A DNA stretch of 64,000 nt from Terebella lapidaria (GCA_949152475.1 OX424563.1:16961001-17025000), one strand, 5' to 3'; numbered from the stretch's first letter, positions 1-10,560 are shown. Made by a program: numbers and translations. The notes: generated from the letters alone by a model not told the origin.

Positions 1-1403
1 ATGGCCTCTTATACCGGCGCTATGAGCCACCGACCCCACTGCCTCCAATATGGCAGTTGGTGCTTCCGGCGGAGCTGCGGAAAGAAGTACTCCACCAGTT
101 GCATGACCTCCGGGTGACCGGTCACTTGGGAATCCGGAGGACCGTCCATAGGCTACAACAGCGCTTTCATTGGCCTGGTAGCAGCTTGGACGTGCAACGG
201 TGGTGCGCAGCCTGCCCTCTGTGTCAAGCTCGCAAAGGAGTTCCGACTCCTGGCCGCCACCCCTTAACCACGGTTAAGGCGGGCGCGCCGTTTGATCGGA
301 TAGCTTTGGATATACTGGATACCCACCGGGTCACCCCGCGCGGTTTCCGGTACATCCTGGTGATTTCCGACTATTTTACCAAGTATACCGACGCCTACCC
401 ACTGCGCCGCCAGACTGCGGACGAGGTAGCTCGGTTATTGGTGAATAGATGGGTGGTGTACCATGGGGTACCTAAACAGGTACATTCGGATCAGGGCACG
501 CAATTTGAGAGCAACCTGTTCCGAAACCTAGCACAGATGCTAGGCAGTACCAAGGTGCGGACCACCCCCTACAGGCCCCAGTCTGATGGCCAGGTCGAAC
601 GCTTTAATCGATCGGTCCTCAATATGCTGGCGGCCTTTGTGAACGATCGTGCGAATGATTGGGATGACCACCTCCCGTATGTCTTAATGGCGTACAGGTC
701 GTCGGTCCACTCTTCGACCGGAGTTACTCCGCACGCGATGTTGTACGGCCGGGAGCTAAATTTGCCCGTGGATATTATGTATCCAACTGCGGCAGAGACC
801 GGCGCAGTACCCCAGTGCGGTCCGGAATACGTGGAGTGGATTCGCCGCGCCCTGGCGAACGCCCATGATTTCGCGCGCGCGCGCCTGGACAAGTCTGCCA
901 TCCGGCAGAAGCGAGGCTATGACGCCCATGCTAAGGGTAGGCCAGCTTTTGCGGAAGGCGACAAGGTGCGCTACTATTATCCGCCGCTTAAGCAAGGTAA
1001 TAAATTTGCTAAGCCGTGGATAGGCCCGTTTACGGTACTGAAACAGGTGACAGATGTGGACTACCGGATCCGGAGGGATTCCGATCCGGACAGGGTTCTG
1101 GTTGTCCATATCGATAATCTGAAGAAGTACGAGGGCCCGCTTGTCATGGATCCGCTCGTTCAAGATGCGGAACCGGATGATGCTCCCGTATGGGATCCGT
1201 CTGGTCAGCATCCGCGAACTCCGGACGAGCGTGTGCGCCGTATGGTGGGCCTCCCGGACCTCTCTGACCCGTCAGATGATGGACTGGGTGGCTATCAGCC
1301 CGATGACGGCGATCCGCAGGTACCCCCACTCCCTCCAGTACCTGCGGATGACGGGCGGCCACGCCGGAAACCACGTGCGCCAGCCCGGTATGGGTGGGAA
1401 TAA
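1..1403 (+). CDS. pol: Pol C-terminal part: integrase of Ty3/gypsy element (partial)
   Basis: Integrase inserts the reverse-transcribed element DNA into host chromosomes. The frame is open to the left edge (in frame from base 3). Counting residues from base 57, a zinc-binding H-H-C-C module uses H16, H23, C53 and C56, and the catalytic triad is D85 (in ALDILD), D145 (in HSDQGTQF) and E181 (in GQVERFNR). That gives the D,D35E spacing of the retroviral/Ty3 integrase family. A GPFTVL / VVHIDNLKKY segment near residues 320-360 resembles the small chromodomain-like C-terminal region of these integrases, and the tail is acidic and proline-rich. Protease, reverse transcriptase and RNase H would lie off the window to the left. 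Neighbouring non-coding DNA from 1404 belongs to the same element. Confidence 0.88.
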   Translation, partial: GLLYRRYEPPTPLPPIWQLVLPAELRKEVLHQLHDLRVTGHLGIRRTVHRLQQRFHWPGSSLDVQRWCAACPLCQARKGVPTPGRHPLTTVKAGAPFDRIALDILDTHRVTPRGFRYILVISDYFTKYTDAYPLRRQTADEVARLLVNRWVVYHGVPKQVHSDQGTQFESNLFRNLAQMLGSTKVRTTPYRPQSDGQVERFNRSVLNMLAAFVNDRANDWDDHLPYVLMAYRSSVHSSTGVTPHAMLYGRELNLPVDIMYPTAAETGAVPQCGPEYVEWIRRALANAHDFARARLDKSAIRQKRGYDAHAKGRPAFAEGDKVRYYYPPLKQGNKFAKPWIGPFTVLKQVTDVDYRIRRDSDPDRVLVVHIDNLKKYEGPLVMDPLVQDAEPDDAPVWDPSGQHPRTPDERVRRMVGLPDLSDPSDDGLGGYQPDDGDPQVPPLPPVPADDGRPRRKPRAPARYGWE

Positions 1404-4036
1404 CCTTCTGCCCATGCGGATGCGTCTGCGGTACCCGTCTATCATACTACGGACGGGTTTTAGGTCGTTCCGTGAGAGTCCGCACGACTTACCTCCGCGG
1501 GTGGCTACTTTGTGGCTATCTTTGGAGTTGAGGTCCGCGGAGACTTTCATGTTGTAACGCCGCCGCTCCGCATCCGCCCTCCTGTAGTTTCCAGCGCCAG
1601 GGACGTGCAGATGGCCTGTCCGCACATTGTGGACGGCTGTCCGGCGTAATCCGCACAACGGTTGCGCTGGCCGGACGAATTTACTGATCCGGCCGGACGC
1701 CCCTGGTCCCGGGACAACCTCTTATATGGCCAGACTGAGGTTGGGATTTACGTCCGCTGCGGGAGAAGCGCCTTCCCACGGATTTGGGGAGCTGGCTCTG
1801 GACGCGGGGATAGTGTCCGCACGTTAGGACTGACGTCCGCGGTTCGTCCGCGTGACTCGTCCGGCGTCCGCGGCGCTTTAAGATGATGCACTTCGGTGTA
1901 GTTATCCCCCGTGAGCCATTACTATAATTACGGTTATAGTAATTAAGGTTTCTTACGGCAGGAAACCGACTATCCATTATGATAATGGAGCGGTTGTTAA
2001 GTCCGCGTGTGCGGACCAGCCGCGGCAGCGGGTGACGCTCATTCTCGTCCGGATCGTACCTTACAATACGCGGTCCGGCCGGAATGACCGGAACCCCGGC
2101 CTCCTTCTAAGAAGGGGGTCGTATATTACATGCGCAACACTTGTGGTGGCTTTTAATTCCAATTTCATATACATTGGATAAGGGCAATACGCCGTTCTAT
2201 GGTAGGCGTCCGGCCTGGACTCCGTCCGCGGGCAGCTCCGGACGTCCGCCGGCTATTGCTTTCACCATCTTTGGGCGCCTCTAGATTGGGCGCCGGTATG
2301 AAGGGTTCGCCCCCTAACCATTGAGGTTATGGACCATGCCGGCTCCGCGTCTAATCTATTGGCTCCGCGCTCCGGTAGTCGTTTGTTTGGGCTCTAGGTT
2401 GGACCGGGCTTGCTCCGCGGCCGGGCTGTACGTTGGGGTTGCTAGTGGGCGCGTCATGAACGCCCACAGGGCGCCCAATTGTCTGTCCGCCTGTCATGGG
2501 CTTGTCCGATCGCCTTGTAAGCGTACCAGCGGCTATGGGGAGTGATTTTGTTTATTTTCCATCTCAGTTATTATTTATTGGGAGGATTATAAGCCACAAG
2601 TGTGCGGCATGTCTCTGGAGAATTCTGTTCTTGCTCATTTACTGATACAAAGTGAGACAAGTATGTGAAATTTCCTTTCCGGTGCAAAAGAGAGTAAGAA
2701 ATCGGGAGATTTCTGCTTTCGCTAGAGGGGTGTAAGGGATTGCGCTAATTTTGACAGTGACGGATTGCTGTGATATTTGAAAAGACTGGAGAACGGCAAT
2801 TTATTGTTGTTTTCGTCTGACATATTCGTACAAGCCACAAGTTAGTGGTTACTGTCAATTTTATGCCCAATTTCTACCTTGCTGGGGTGGTTAATTTTGC
2901 GTCATTTACCGCCGGTGCGGACGCAAAAGCGAATGACTAATCTTAACTACTGTAGGATATTTGCAAGGTCCCCCGGGATAGAAATTTATTTTCTACCCGT
3001 ATACATGGTTTGATTTGGAGTCACCGGAGGGAAATGATTGCACCCGCATGAGCTAATAGTGCATGTATTTTGGTTCGGGCGTGTGTCAGTATGACCGGGG
3101 ACAGAGTTTTGCAGCGACACCGCGTGCATTGCTGCACGTGTAGTATAGCTGTCATTTGTTACATGTATATATATGTAAAAATGTCGTTCTCGGATTTTTA
3201 TTAATCTCCAGATGTGTAGCACATGTGTTTTGTGCCACTCGCATTTCGTCCGCTGATGCGGCGCTGGATCCGGCGGGATCCGCGTGTCCGGTGTTCGAGA
3301 TGCGGGTGATTATGCCAGTTGTAAATTCCCCAGGCGGGCCGTGCTGGAGATGTGCGGGCGGGCGGGCGGCTGCATGTTAGTGCAGACGTCCGTCCATCTG
3401 CGTGTCTTTACACAGGCCTGTGCGGGTTGCAGTATACAGGTACTGGCAGTCGATGCGGCTTGCCGCGTTGGCTTTGATAGCTGTCTGCGACAGCTGTCCG
3501 CAGGTGTATGTGTGTCTGCTAGATGTACATATGTCATGCGGGCGTGCCGGAGTCGCTCCCGCGGCTCCGCCCTGCCTCAGACCCGTTCTGCGGATCTGAG
3601 GAGCCGGCCGGCAGGGCGGTCGGCAACATTTTTAGAGATACTATTACTTTTGATCACTCGGTGTGTCGTTTTACAAAATTTCTAAATTTAAATTTTAACC
3701 TTAAAGATATTCCAAAGACTCGGCACACCGTCCTTTTATAACGGATGACCTTCCAAGGTCATCACACGGTTTTGGACCACCTCGGTCAAAATTTTAGCTT
3801 GTTTATGAGGGTTTATTCAAAATTGCAAAGCGCGTTATAGTGTACTCCGTAAGTCCGGGGGTAGTTCCCCATTCTTCCAAAAGGGACTCTTAAAGTCCTA
3901 GTGTCTTGCGCCGTGACTTCCGGGCGTTGCCATCTTGCCTTCTTCCGGACCCCGCCATGCGAAGCCTTCGTCGGGTTTTGGCTGTTTTGGGCGCGGGCGG
4001 AACATGTTGGGGACCAACATTGTAAGAAGGGGGTAA
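1404..4036 (+). other. Non-coding 3' region of the left gypsy element
   Basis: A 2.6-kb stretch between the end of pol and the probable 3' LTR with no convincing reading frame. It is much richer in GC than the flanking host DNA, especially 1404-2550, and is dense in the words TCCGC and TCCGG on the element's coding strand. From 2550 to 3230 it becomes AT-rich. The region corresponds in position to the stretch that holds ORF3 in the 31386-44700 element, but I see no matching protein here. Confidence 0.5.
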
Positions 4037-4899
4037 TGTGGCGATTTTGCCCTAAGCACGCGGCAGGTGATTGTAAACATAAATGCCATTTATGTGGCCT
4101 TTTCGTACTTGGCCTTGTTTTGACATGCTCCGTTCGAGCGTGCGTTGCCACGGCGACGTATTGTAATTTACGCTCCAGTAAACTATAACAATGGATCGAT
4201 TAGACCTCGCGTGCGTCCTACAGCTTGTGGTGTATTATATGTACACTGGAAGCGACTCGATCGAGGAGATTGTCCGAGAGAGAGTGAACAGGACGCACGC
4301 AAGGCTCGCCATGAGCTTTGCGTTCCCTGGTCAGGAGTAGAGGGCTCCTAGAGCCCTGGGGACGATTTCCATGGGGAGGCCCGGGCTGGGAGAGACAAGT
4401 TGCTGACTCGGGGGCGTAAGCCCTGTGGATCGCCAGTTCTCTCCCTTCCCGGGACGTGTGACACAGGCTCTGGCAGACCGTCGGGCTGGCTCAGAGTTCT
4501 ATCTCTGTGACAGTGCCTTCGGCGAGACCGGCCAGCAACATGCCCACGTGTACGTGCTCCGTGGAGCCGCTCCATGGCTCCTCGGACTCTACACACGGCT
4601 ACATTACCATAACGAATGTATAATGTGCATGTTGTAGATAAGGTGATGATGATGATATGTGTTATGTTGTGATGTATGACGGCCGGACCCGTTCCGGATA
4701 TGCGGAGCCCGTTCCGGATGTGCGGAGTCCCGTTCCGGATGTGCGGGACTCGTTCCGGAGCCCGTTCCGGATGTGCGGGACCCGTTCCGGATGTGCGGGA
4801 CCCGCTCCGCATGTTCTGGATCCGATCCGGAGGTGCTGTTACCTGGTTGTAGTTGTTACCGTAGAGAGCGGCGCTCTGTAGCGGGCACCGAACTTTACA
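4037..4899 (+). repeat. Probable 3' LTR of the left gypsy element
   Basis: A purine tract (AAGAAGGGGGTAA, ending 4036) is followed by TGTGGCGATTTT. The other gypsy element has the parallel layout GAAGGGGTGTAA then TGTAGTAATTTT at its LTR edge, which is why I place the LTR start at 4037. The end is set at the CA of CTTTACA (4899), because the next bases match the ~140-bp satellite unit. The LTR begins TG and ends CA. With no second LTR in view the limits are inferred; an alternative purine tract near 2110 would give a longer LTR. Confidence 0.45.
4682..4826 (+). repeat. Tandem repeat, 18-21-bp unit, about 7 copies
   Basis: The unit is approximately CCCGTTCCGGATGTGCGGA, repeated with small length variation inside the probable LTR. 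It produces an artefactual repeated peptide on the minus strand. The unit is built of the same TCCGG / TGCGGA words that are scattered through the rest of the element, as if a dispersed word had been amplified locally. Confidence 0.85.
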
Positions 4900-4900
4900 C

Positions 4901-5100
4901 TTGTTTATTATCGACTCTACAGTTTGGGAATAGGTTGTGTACATGTAGAAAATCATATACGCTGAGTATTCTCATGACCTTGAACTTTGAATCAATTGTG
5001 AACCTTGGATTAATTGTGAACATACATGAAATAATACATGGTGAATATGGTCATGACCTTGAATTTGACCTTTGACCTCATTTTTCCTTAATGATCAGCC
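4901..5100 (+). repeat. ~140-bp satellite, one to two units
   Basis: Carries the hallmarks of the satellite at 55690-57530: TTATTATCGACT, a TACAG box, AATCAATTGTGAAC, and ATTCTCATGACCTTGAA followed by TTTGACCTTTGACCTCATTTT. It directly abuts the probable LTR end at 4899, which suggests that the gypsy element landed in or beside satellite DNA. Confidence 0.75.
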
Positions 5101-5805
5101 AGTCCGGAAATGTTTCTAGGTCAGGTCAAGTGGTATAAACAAAACATTCATACGCGCCATGTTCAAACGTGAGTGACGCGGATGAAATTGAAGTAAACAA
5201 AGTATTTAGTATTGTACAAGCGAAATCGAGTAATGTGTTGGTGACAGTGACTCAACAATGGTAGCATAGCAGCATGGATTTGCTATGTTTATCCCATTTC
5301 ACGCTGACCCAATTCCACTGACCTAACCTGAAAATATTTCCGAACTCACGTATGGGAGCTGTATGGAGTAAACTCGTAAAACACTTCAAGATAGACTTTA
5401 AATATTGGCAGTATCAAATGGGAAATCATATTGCAGTGTCAATGGTGATCTCAAATTTCACCTCCAATGACCATGAAAGGTCAATATGACAATTTTTTGT
5501 TATGGTTTAAAACTAAACATTTCTCTGGTAACCTCTTTTATCCCTTGGGCTATTTTTTATCCTTAACGTATTGTGCCTAATTCGGGGTATATCCTGAGAG
5601 CAGTGTATTGCAGTAGAGTGCTTTTGATACGTACACTCATGTGAGTCATACGTCAATTTTTTTTAAGAAGTTCCATATTTCTAGCTCGAAAACTGTAACA
5701 GTCGGCAATGTAACAAATGATAATATCAGCCCCACCAAAGAGATTTCAGAGCCACACACGTTTTTGTGCGTTTGCCTGCTCTTCTAGCATTGACATCTTT
5801 TGACA
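5101..5805. other. AT-rich stretch without recognised feature
   Basis: No long reading frame, no tandem structure, and no match noticed elsewhere in the window. Confidence 0.4.
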
Positions 5806-5925
5806 ACAACATTTTTGTGTAGATTATATCCAAAGATGTCTTCTGTTCCAGCAATGCTTCTATTAATTTTTCTTAATTTGGATTCTCGGACCTGATGGAT
5901 GCTTAGATTTTCAAGATCCACTCTT
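5806..5925. repeat. Old duplication block P, copy 1
   Basis: Matches 16375-16500: both contain TGTGTAGATTATAT, CAAAGATGTCTT, GTTCCAGCA, and CTCGGACCTG followed by TGGATGCTTAGATT. In both places block K lies just downstream, so the order is conserved. Confidence 0.6.
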
Positions 5926-6017
5926 CGAACCCGCGTCACCTACCGCCTCTGAGCTTCATTGCTTCAAGAGCCATCATTCCCATCCACTCGGCCACAGAGG
6001 CAGTTGTGGTGGGCTAC

Positions 6018-6212
6018 AGTGCCAGGCCTGAGGGGCACAGGGATATAGATGGGACCTGGCCTCTAAAGTTCGGACATATTTACACATAGCCATTCAAAGG
6101 ATGATATCACAAGGCTGCTGTGTTGTGTTGGTTCAATTGTAGTTCAGCAACACAGAGTGTTCATACTTGTTTCTAAAAAATCAACAAACAAGCATTCTGC
6201 ATATATTTGTGC
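6018..6212. repeat. Old duplication block K, copy 1 (3' part)
   Basis: Aligns with 16860-17050. Shared text includes GACATATTTACA, ATAGCCATTCAA-like and AAGGCTGCTGTGTTGTG, TTCAATTGTAGTTCAGC, and ATCAACAAACAAGCATTCTGC. It stops where an unrelated GC-richer insert begins at about 6215. Confidence 0.65.
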
Positions 6213-6214
6213 AA

Positions 6215-6590
6215 CAGTCTCATTGAGCCCCGGATCCACTACTGACGTCACGGACCACCATGGATCTCACGGCACCAGAACTGTGGTACTAGCGGGGTGA
6301 TCCGGCATGGTCCGGGGCGTTCGAGGGTCAAAAATAAAACAGAAATGGTCACACCAAAAGTGACACCCTGGTCGTACCACAGTTCGACTTCCGTCGTGCC
6401 ACCATAGCTATACCATGAAGAACCGGGGTGATCTGTGGTGGAACCATGATAGAACCGTTGTGAAACCGTGATAACCGTGGTGTGTCTGTGATAGAACCGT
6501 AGTTCGACCGTGGCGAGACCACTGTGCTACCGGCTTGCAAAATATTTCCCATTGGTCACGGATGCACCTTGGTTTCACCATGACCAGCGG
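6215..6590. repeat. Insert of degenerate short repeats between blocks K and H
   Basis: About 375 bp that interrupt the K-H order seen at 17 kb and 22 kb. It contains irregular copies of a GAACCGTGGT / GATAGAACCGT motif (roughly 6420-6530). No coding capacity and no terminal repeats were recognised, so its nature is unknown. Confidence 0.45.
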
Positions 6591-7255
6591 GCATGGTTCA
6601 GCTTCCAGGAAGGTGGGGGTCAAATGCATGTCACAATAAACCGGTCATTCTAACAGGCAGAATGTCAACCCCTAGAATATGTAGGACGCTGAATTAATGT
6701 TTGCTTATGACATGGGAACTATCTGATCTGAGTGCACAGAACGACAATAAAAATATGCGATATATATCACTAGATATTACTCTGAATATTTATTTGTTGG
6801 TTGAGCCATCTGTCTTGCCACAGTTGATACAACGTTCTTGAATGACTCTCCGAACAACACATTTGAAACCAAAACATCATAGGACACACTTCTTGGCTGG
6901 AATTGGTTCCAGCGTTGCCATAAAAATATGAGACAACTAGATTTATCAGGAAGCATTTTCCCGAGGCGTAGACTGACGCAGCACTAACCAAGTTCAATCC
7001 CCATGGATGATGTGTGATTGTGTGTAGCAACAGCAGACAGCGAAGCCAGCTAAGTGATTTAGAAAGGAAATTATCTCAGGGGAAACCGGATACAAGAAAT
7101 AACTCTGTTACAAGGTGTGTAATTCTTGTTTCATTTTTATGGGTTCTTCTCAGCTAGTGGAGAAATAGAAGGAGTGCACAATTGTGGCCATTTTGGTAGA
7201 TATTACTGTGCACAATTGTGGCCATTTTGGTGGATATTACTGGACACTTATTGTA
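6591..7255. repeat. Old duplication blocks H (end) and A, copy 1
   Basis: Aligns over most of its length with 22385-23010 and, less closely, with 20160-20760. Diagnostic shared words: TTAATGTTTGCTT, CACTAGATATTACTCTGA, TTGGCTGGAATTGGTTCC, GACAACTAGATTTATCA, ATGGATGATGTGTGATTGTG and TTTAGAAAGGAAATTATCTC. No reading frame is conserved between copies, so this is a non-coding duplication. Within this copy a ~30-bp piece (GTGCACAATTGTGGCCATTT) is itself doubled at about 7175-7225. Confidence 0.75.
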
Positions 7256-7274
7256 CATGTATATATCACTCTCA

Positions 7275-7520
7275 ATTTAAGTGATTACAGGAGCCAGTTG
7301 TGCAAATGTTGATGCCTTGAATCTCATACGTGCCAAAATTCAATCCATTGCCATGACCGTGTTTTCAGCGAATGTCCGGATTATCTTTAGGTTACCGTGT
7401 CTATGGTCAGAAAATCGACGGGAGTGTCATCGTGTCCTCTGTCTGAAAATACATCTTCCATTGTATGTTGTCCAAATTTTAAACTCCAAAGTTGACCATT
7501 TCAGTTTCTAATTGATCATC
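7275..7520. repeat. Old duplication block gamma, copy 1, with Helentron-type end motif
   Basis: Aligns with 23035-23290. Within it, TTTAGGTTACCG followed by CTATGGTC and TGTCATCGTGTCC resembles the end of the satellite-bearing element at 55219 (TTTAGGTTACCGGAACTATGGTCCGATAATC, broken here as AGGTTACCGG / CTATGGTCCGAT). So the duplicated unit may carry an old Helentron-like terminus. Confidence 0.6.
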
Positions 7521-7824
7521 CATTTTCATTTTCAGACAACAGTGGGTGAAACATATTATGACATTTTTGTGTGATCTACATAAGCATGATAAGGCACTAT
7601 ACGTTATAGTGAGAATTCAATGGCTTTGCCCTTCAAAACAAGAGTTGTGTGTATTGGTGCTCCAAGGGAGAGTCGACAATGGCACATCCAAACTGGAAGT
7701 CGACGATATCAATTTTATTATTGGCTTCGATGACATTTTCAGAGAGAGCCACCATTCTAATTAAAACAACTAATTGTGCATACATAATTGCAACATAACT
7801 CTTTCTCGTTGAGTTTTGTTGGAT

Positions 7825-8200
7825 GTCGTAGTCTGGCCGAACATTGTGAGCATATTTAACCAGTATACATCAATACTACTGCACCCCTTCATACCAACCG
7901 ATGACTATCTTTCGTTGCCATGACAGCAGAGCCTGTCCTGTGACACAACCGAGAAATATGAATGGACTTCCAGTGGAAGAGGCCAGTGGTGAAATGATTC
8001 TGTAATACCCCCACAAACCGATACAGACCGCTGAGTATCTGCCGAGAAAATGAAACATCCCGGTCGCATGGGGACTGATAATTTTCGTTTTCACGAACAG
8101 TTTTCATAATGAAGAAAAACAAGGCTGCTAGTGTTATAATTATGTTGTAATTCTCAGAAATCATGATACATGATCAATATATACACTAAGCCGTGGGAAG
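7825..8200. repeat. Old duplication block E, copy 1
   Basis: One of four copies (others 24225-24620, 29045-29430, 48110-48490). Shared words include CCAACCGATGAC, CGTTGCCATGAC, GACACAACCGAGAAATATGA, CCAGTGG and ACCGATACAGACCGCTGAG. This copy is closest to 24225-24620, with which it continues to about 8290. Confidence 0.75.
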
Positions 8201-8329
8201 TAAAATTGTATACAGTTGTGTTTGAGCCACCCTTTAATTATAGACATGTAACGACGAAAGATTTTGATAGACTACCTGATAACACTCATCAATCACTGTG
8301 ATTTGTTTGGCAGCCAATAAACATAATTA

Positions 8330-8600
8330 ATGTGCATATCTTCTGAAATGAGAAAATGATATATTAACCATAATTTCATCAGCGGATTGAGTCTTAGACT
8401 ACGATGCAAAAATTCTATAATTTGTGTGTTTAGATAGTTTCACTGGTAGTTTGTTTCCAATCTACATGATGTGTACCTTCACTTAATTTCAATCACTACT
8501 TTCTCGTATTTACCATGGGAGGAAACAGGTATGCAACACCATATACTTAGTGCACAAATATTCTACAGAGTTCTTTGTATCAAAATCGTGCAAAGAATTA
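8330..8600. repeat. Old duplication block delta, copy 1
   Basis: Aligns with 24870-25120: CTGAAATGAG, GTCTTAGACTACG, ATAGTTTCACTGGT, TTACCATG followed by GAGGAAACA, and ATTCTACAGAGTT. Collinear with block E before it and block K after it in both places. Confidence 0.65.
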
Positions 8601-8802
8601 CGTTCACGGCATTTGTTCTCAAACGCAATCAACGTGACGTTGATTACGTTGTAATAATCTATGTAGGAGATATGGTTATTTATTTCAGATGAAACTAAAT
8701 TTATTCATCTCTTGTTCTATAACACAACTTGAATAATTACAAAGTTTGCATACAACAACCCCAGCAAATGAATCACTAACAAGTGGTATTAATGTGTTTT
8801 CA

Positions 8803-8940
8803 GGAACATGGCAAGGGCTTTGTCTGGTGGACATATTTACATTCTTGGTCCTTGTGTTTGTCCAGTGGCAGATCTAGGGGTTGTCTGTGTACACAGAGAT
8901 ACGAACGAGACACTGCTTTAAATATTGGGCATCATACCAT
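8803..8940. repeat. Old duplication block K, copy 2 (5' part)
   Basis: CAGGAACATGGCAAGGGCTT, GACATATTTACATTCTTGG, TCCTTGTGTTTGTCCAG and GTACACAGAGATACG recur at 16797, 21790, 25285 and 48905. The block is cut by the reverse-transcriptase insertion at about 8943. Confidence 0.75.
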
Positions 8941-8942
8941 TT

Positions 8943-10210
8943 ATCGCAAAAATACACCAACAATATTAGATTCCAATAGTACATACCAAGCCATTACCGT
9001 GCCCAAACAGGATATCTTATCAAATCATTTGTCTGTATTGCATTCGTTTGGTATTACTACCTCATGTAAAGATTCTAATCTACCGAACTTATATTGGATC
9101 CCAAAGTTGCACAAAAATCCACACAAACAAAGATATGTTTCAGGTTCAACATCATGTTCTACCAAAGCCCTTTTTAAAATATTAACTATTATATTGTCTA
9201 GAATTAAACAGGGTCTCCAAAAGTACTCTGAAACCATCTATTCTAGAAGTGGTATAAATCAAATGTGGATATTAAAAAATTCCAAATCTTTATTGGAATA
9301 TCTACATGCTCACACACTTTCAAAAGTAACGTCTATCAAAACATTTGATTTCTCCACTTTGTACACAACTATACCTCATTCTGAACTGAAGTCTCAGCTT
9401 AAAAAACTAATCAATAATTCATTTTTCTCTAAAAAGGGACAACGTCGGTACCACTATATCGTAGTTAAATATAATACCGCTTATTTTGTTAAAGGCGAAT
9501 CTGATGCCCCATACAAATATACTGAAATAGATGTGGTAAATATGGTTAATTTTCTGATTGATAATATTTTTGTGGAATTTAGTGGTCGAATATTTCAACA
9601 AACTATTGGTATTCCAATGGGTACCAACTGTGCACCATTATTGGCAGACCTGTTTTTATACTCATATGAATCAGATTTTATCCAACATTTACAAAGAGGA
9701 GGTTCTAAGAAACTAACATGTAATTTTAATTTCACTTTCCGATACATAGATGATGTATTGTCGCTAAATAATCCCAAGTTTGGTGATTATTTGGATGTCA
9801 TATATCCTAAGGAACTTGAAATTAAGGATACTACAGAATCCGCTAATTTTGCCAATTATCTAGACCTGAGGTTGGAGATTGATAATGATTCTAACCTGTC
9901 AACTAGATTATATGACAAACGTGATGATTTAAATTTTTCCATAGTCAATTTCCCTTTTCTAAGCAGCAACATTCCTATGTCACCGGCATATGGTGTGTTT
10001 GTTTCTCAACTTATACGCTATTCCAGAGCTAGTTGCAAATATGAGGACTTTCACTATCGAAGTGCCCAGCTAGTCTCTAAACTGATACGACAAGGATATG
10101 TGAAGACTTACAGCTGCGTTTAAGAAATTCTATGGACGTCATCATGATCTGGTTGATAAATACAGCAAATCCATGTCTGCCATGCAACTAGATCTATTTT
10201 CATGTTAATT
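8943..10210 (+). CDS. Reverse transcriptase, Penelope-like or related class (broken copy)
   Basis: The enzyme would copy element RNA into DNA. The frame lies within 8783-10123, but its first ~50 codons are block K repeat, so I place the element's own part from about 8943. Ordered RT motifs: WIPKLHKNP (residue ~107), DFSTLYTTIPH (~192), GIPMGTNCAPLLADLFLYS (~277), FRYIDDVL with the catalytic DD (~318) and YLDLRLEID (~357). The PKLHK motif before the palm and the compact single-domain layout resemble Penelope-like elements rather than LINE ORF2. I see no GIY-YIG nuclease, and no N-terminal domain is preserved. Family-like sequence (FYGRHHDLVDKY) follows the frame's end. Exact clade unsettled. 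Confidence 0.7.
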
Positions 10211-10440
10211 TGGGGGAATTCATGACGGGTGCCACTAGTGGGGCAGGAAATGCTCACTCTTTCCGGAACACCTGATTTCACCTCCTAATGGCCATTTACG
10301 GGGGTTCATGAGTTTCCCTGTCATTTTTGTTTTCTCTCACTTCGTATGCCTGATATGACTTTCTGTCCCTGGACTATGAGATTGGATAACGGACCCTGTT
10401 TTGTTTGCTCGGAATACTTAATACTGGGTATTGATTCCAC
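8943..10440 (+). mobile_element. Penelope-like (or related) retroelement inserted in the duplicated unit
   Basis: Sequence at 8803-8940 and 10440-10560 aligns with 25285-25430 and 25440-25580, which are adjacent there. The intervening ~1.5 kb therefore looks like an insertion, and 25.43 kb is the related empty site. The insert carries a reverse-transcriptase frame and a short 3' non-coding tail (GAATTCATGACGGGTGCCAC, then AGGAAATGCTCACTCTTTC) that also marks fragments at 12.3 kb and 45.85 kb. The copy looks broken and 5'-truncated. Exact ends are uncertain by tens of bases. Confidence 0.65.
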
Positions 10441-10560
10441 GTCTATTAGAAATATTGGACACTACCTCTCAAGATACTGATCATCGTCATACAAACAGTC
10501 TGTTGGTATTTTGTTTAACATGATGTAGGAAGTCCCTCCAGAGTTTGAGATTTATTCTAT
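10440..10560. repeat. Old duplication block Z, 5' part, copy 1
   Basis: Aligns with 25440-25580: ATTGGACACTACCTCTCAAG versus ATTGTACACCACCTCTAAAG, CATCGTCATAC, AGTCTGTTGGTAT, and GATGTAGGAAGT versus GATATAGGAAGT. A fainter match is at 49060-49110. Confidence 0.6.

Larger units (their letters stand above)
1..4899 (+). mobile_element. Ty3/gypsy LTR retrotransposon, 3' part only (runs off left edge)
   Basis: The window opens inside the pol frame of a GC-rich LTR element. The visible parts are the end of pol (to 1403), a 2.6-kb non-coding 3' region, and a probable 3' LTR (4037-4899). The integrase is clearly related to that of the 31386-44700 element (shared runs around the zinc-binding and D,D35E motifs), so both belong to one lineage but are distinct families. 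The right boundary is inferred from where GC-rich sequence stops and ~140-bp satellite begins. Because the 5' LTR is outside the window, age and completeness cannot be judged. Confidence 0.75.

Noticed and set aside
4682-4826. CRISPR-like regular repeats
   Set aside because: Units are contiguous and 18-21 bp, without unique spacers, in a eukaryotic retroelement.
4348-4956. 202-codon minus-strand frame with repeated RNG-type peptides
   Set aside because: It is the translation of the 18-21-bp tandem repeat inside the probable LTR, with no domain.
5900-6000. tRNA-like TTCGAACCC near 5937
   Set aside because: No acceptor, D- or anticodon stems could be drawn around it.
8783-8942. First ~50 codons of the reverse-transcriptase frame as part of the RT protein
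   Set aside because: The DNA is block K, found in five other places without any RT; the frame is open there by chance.
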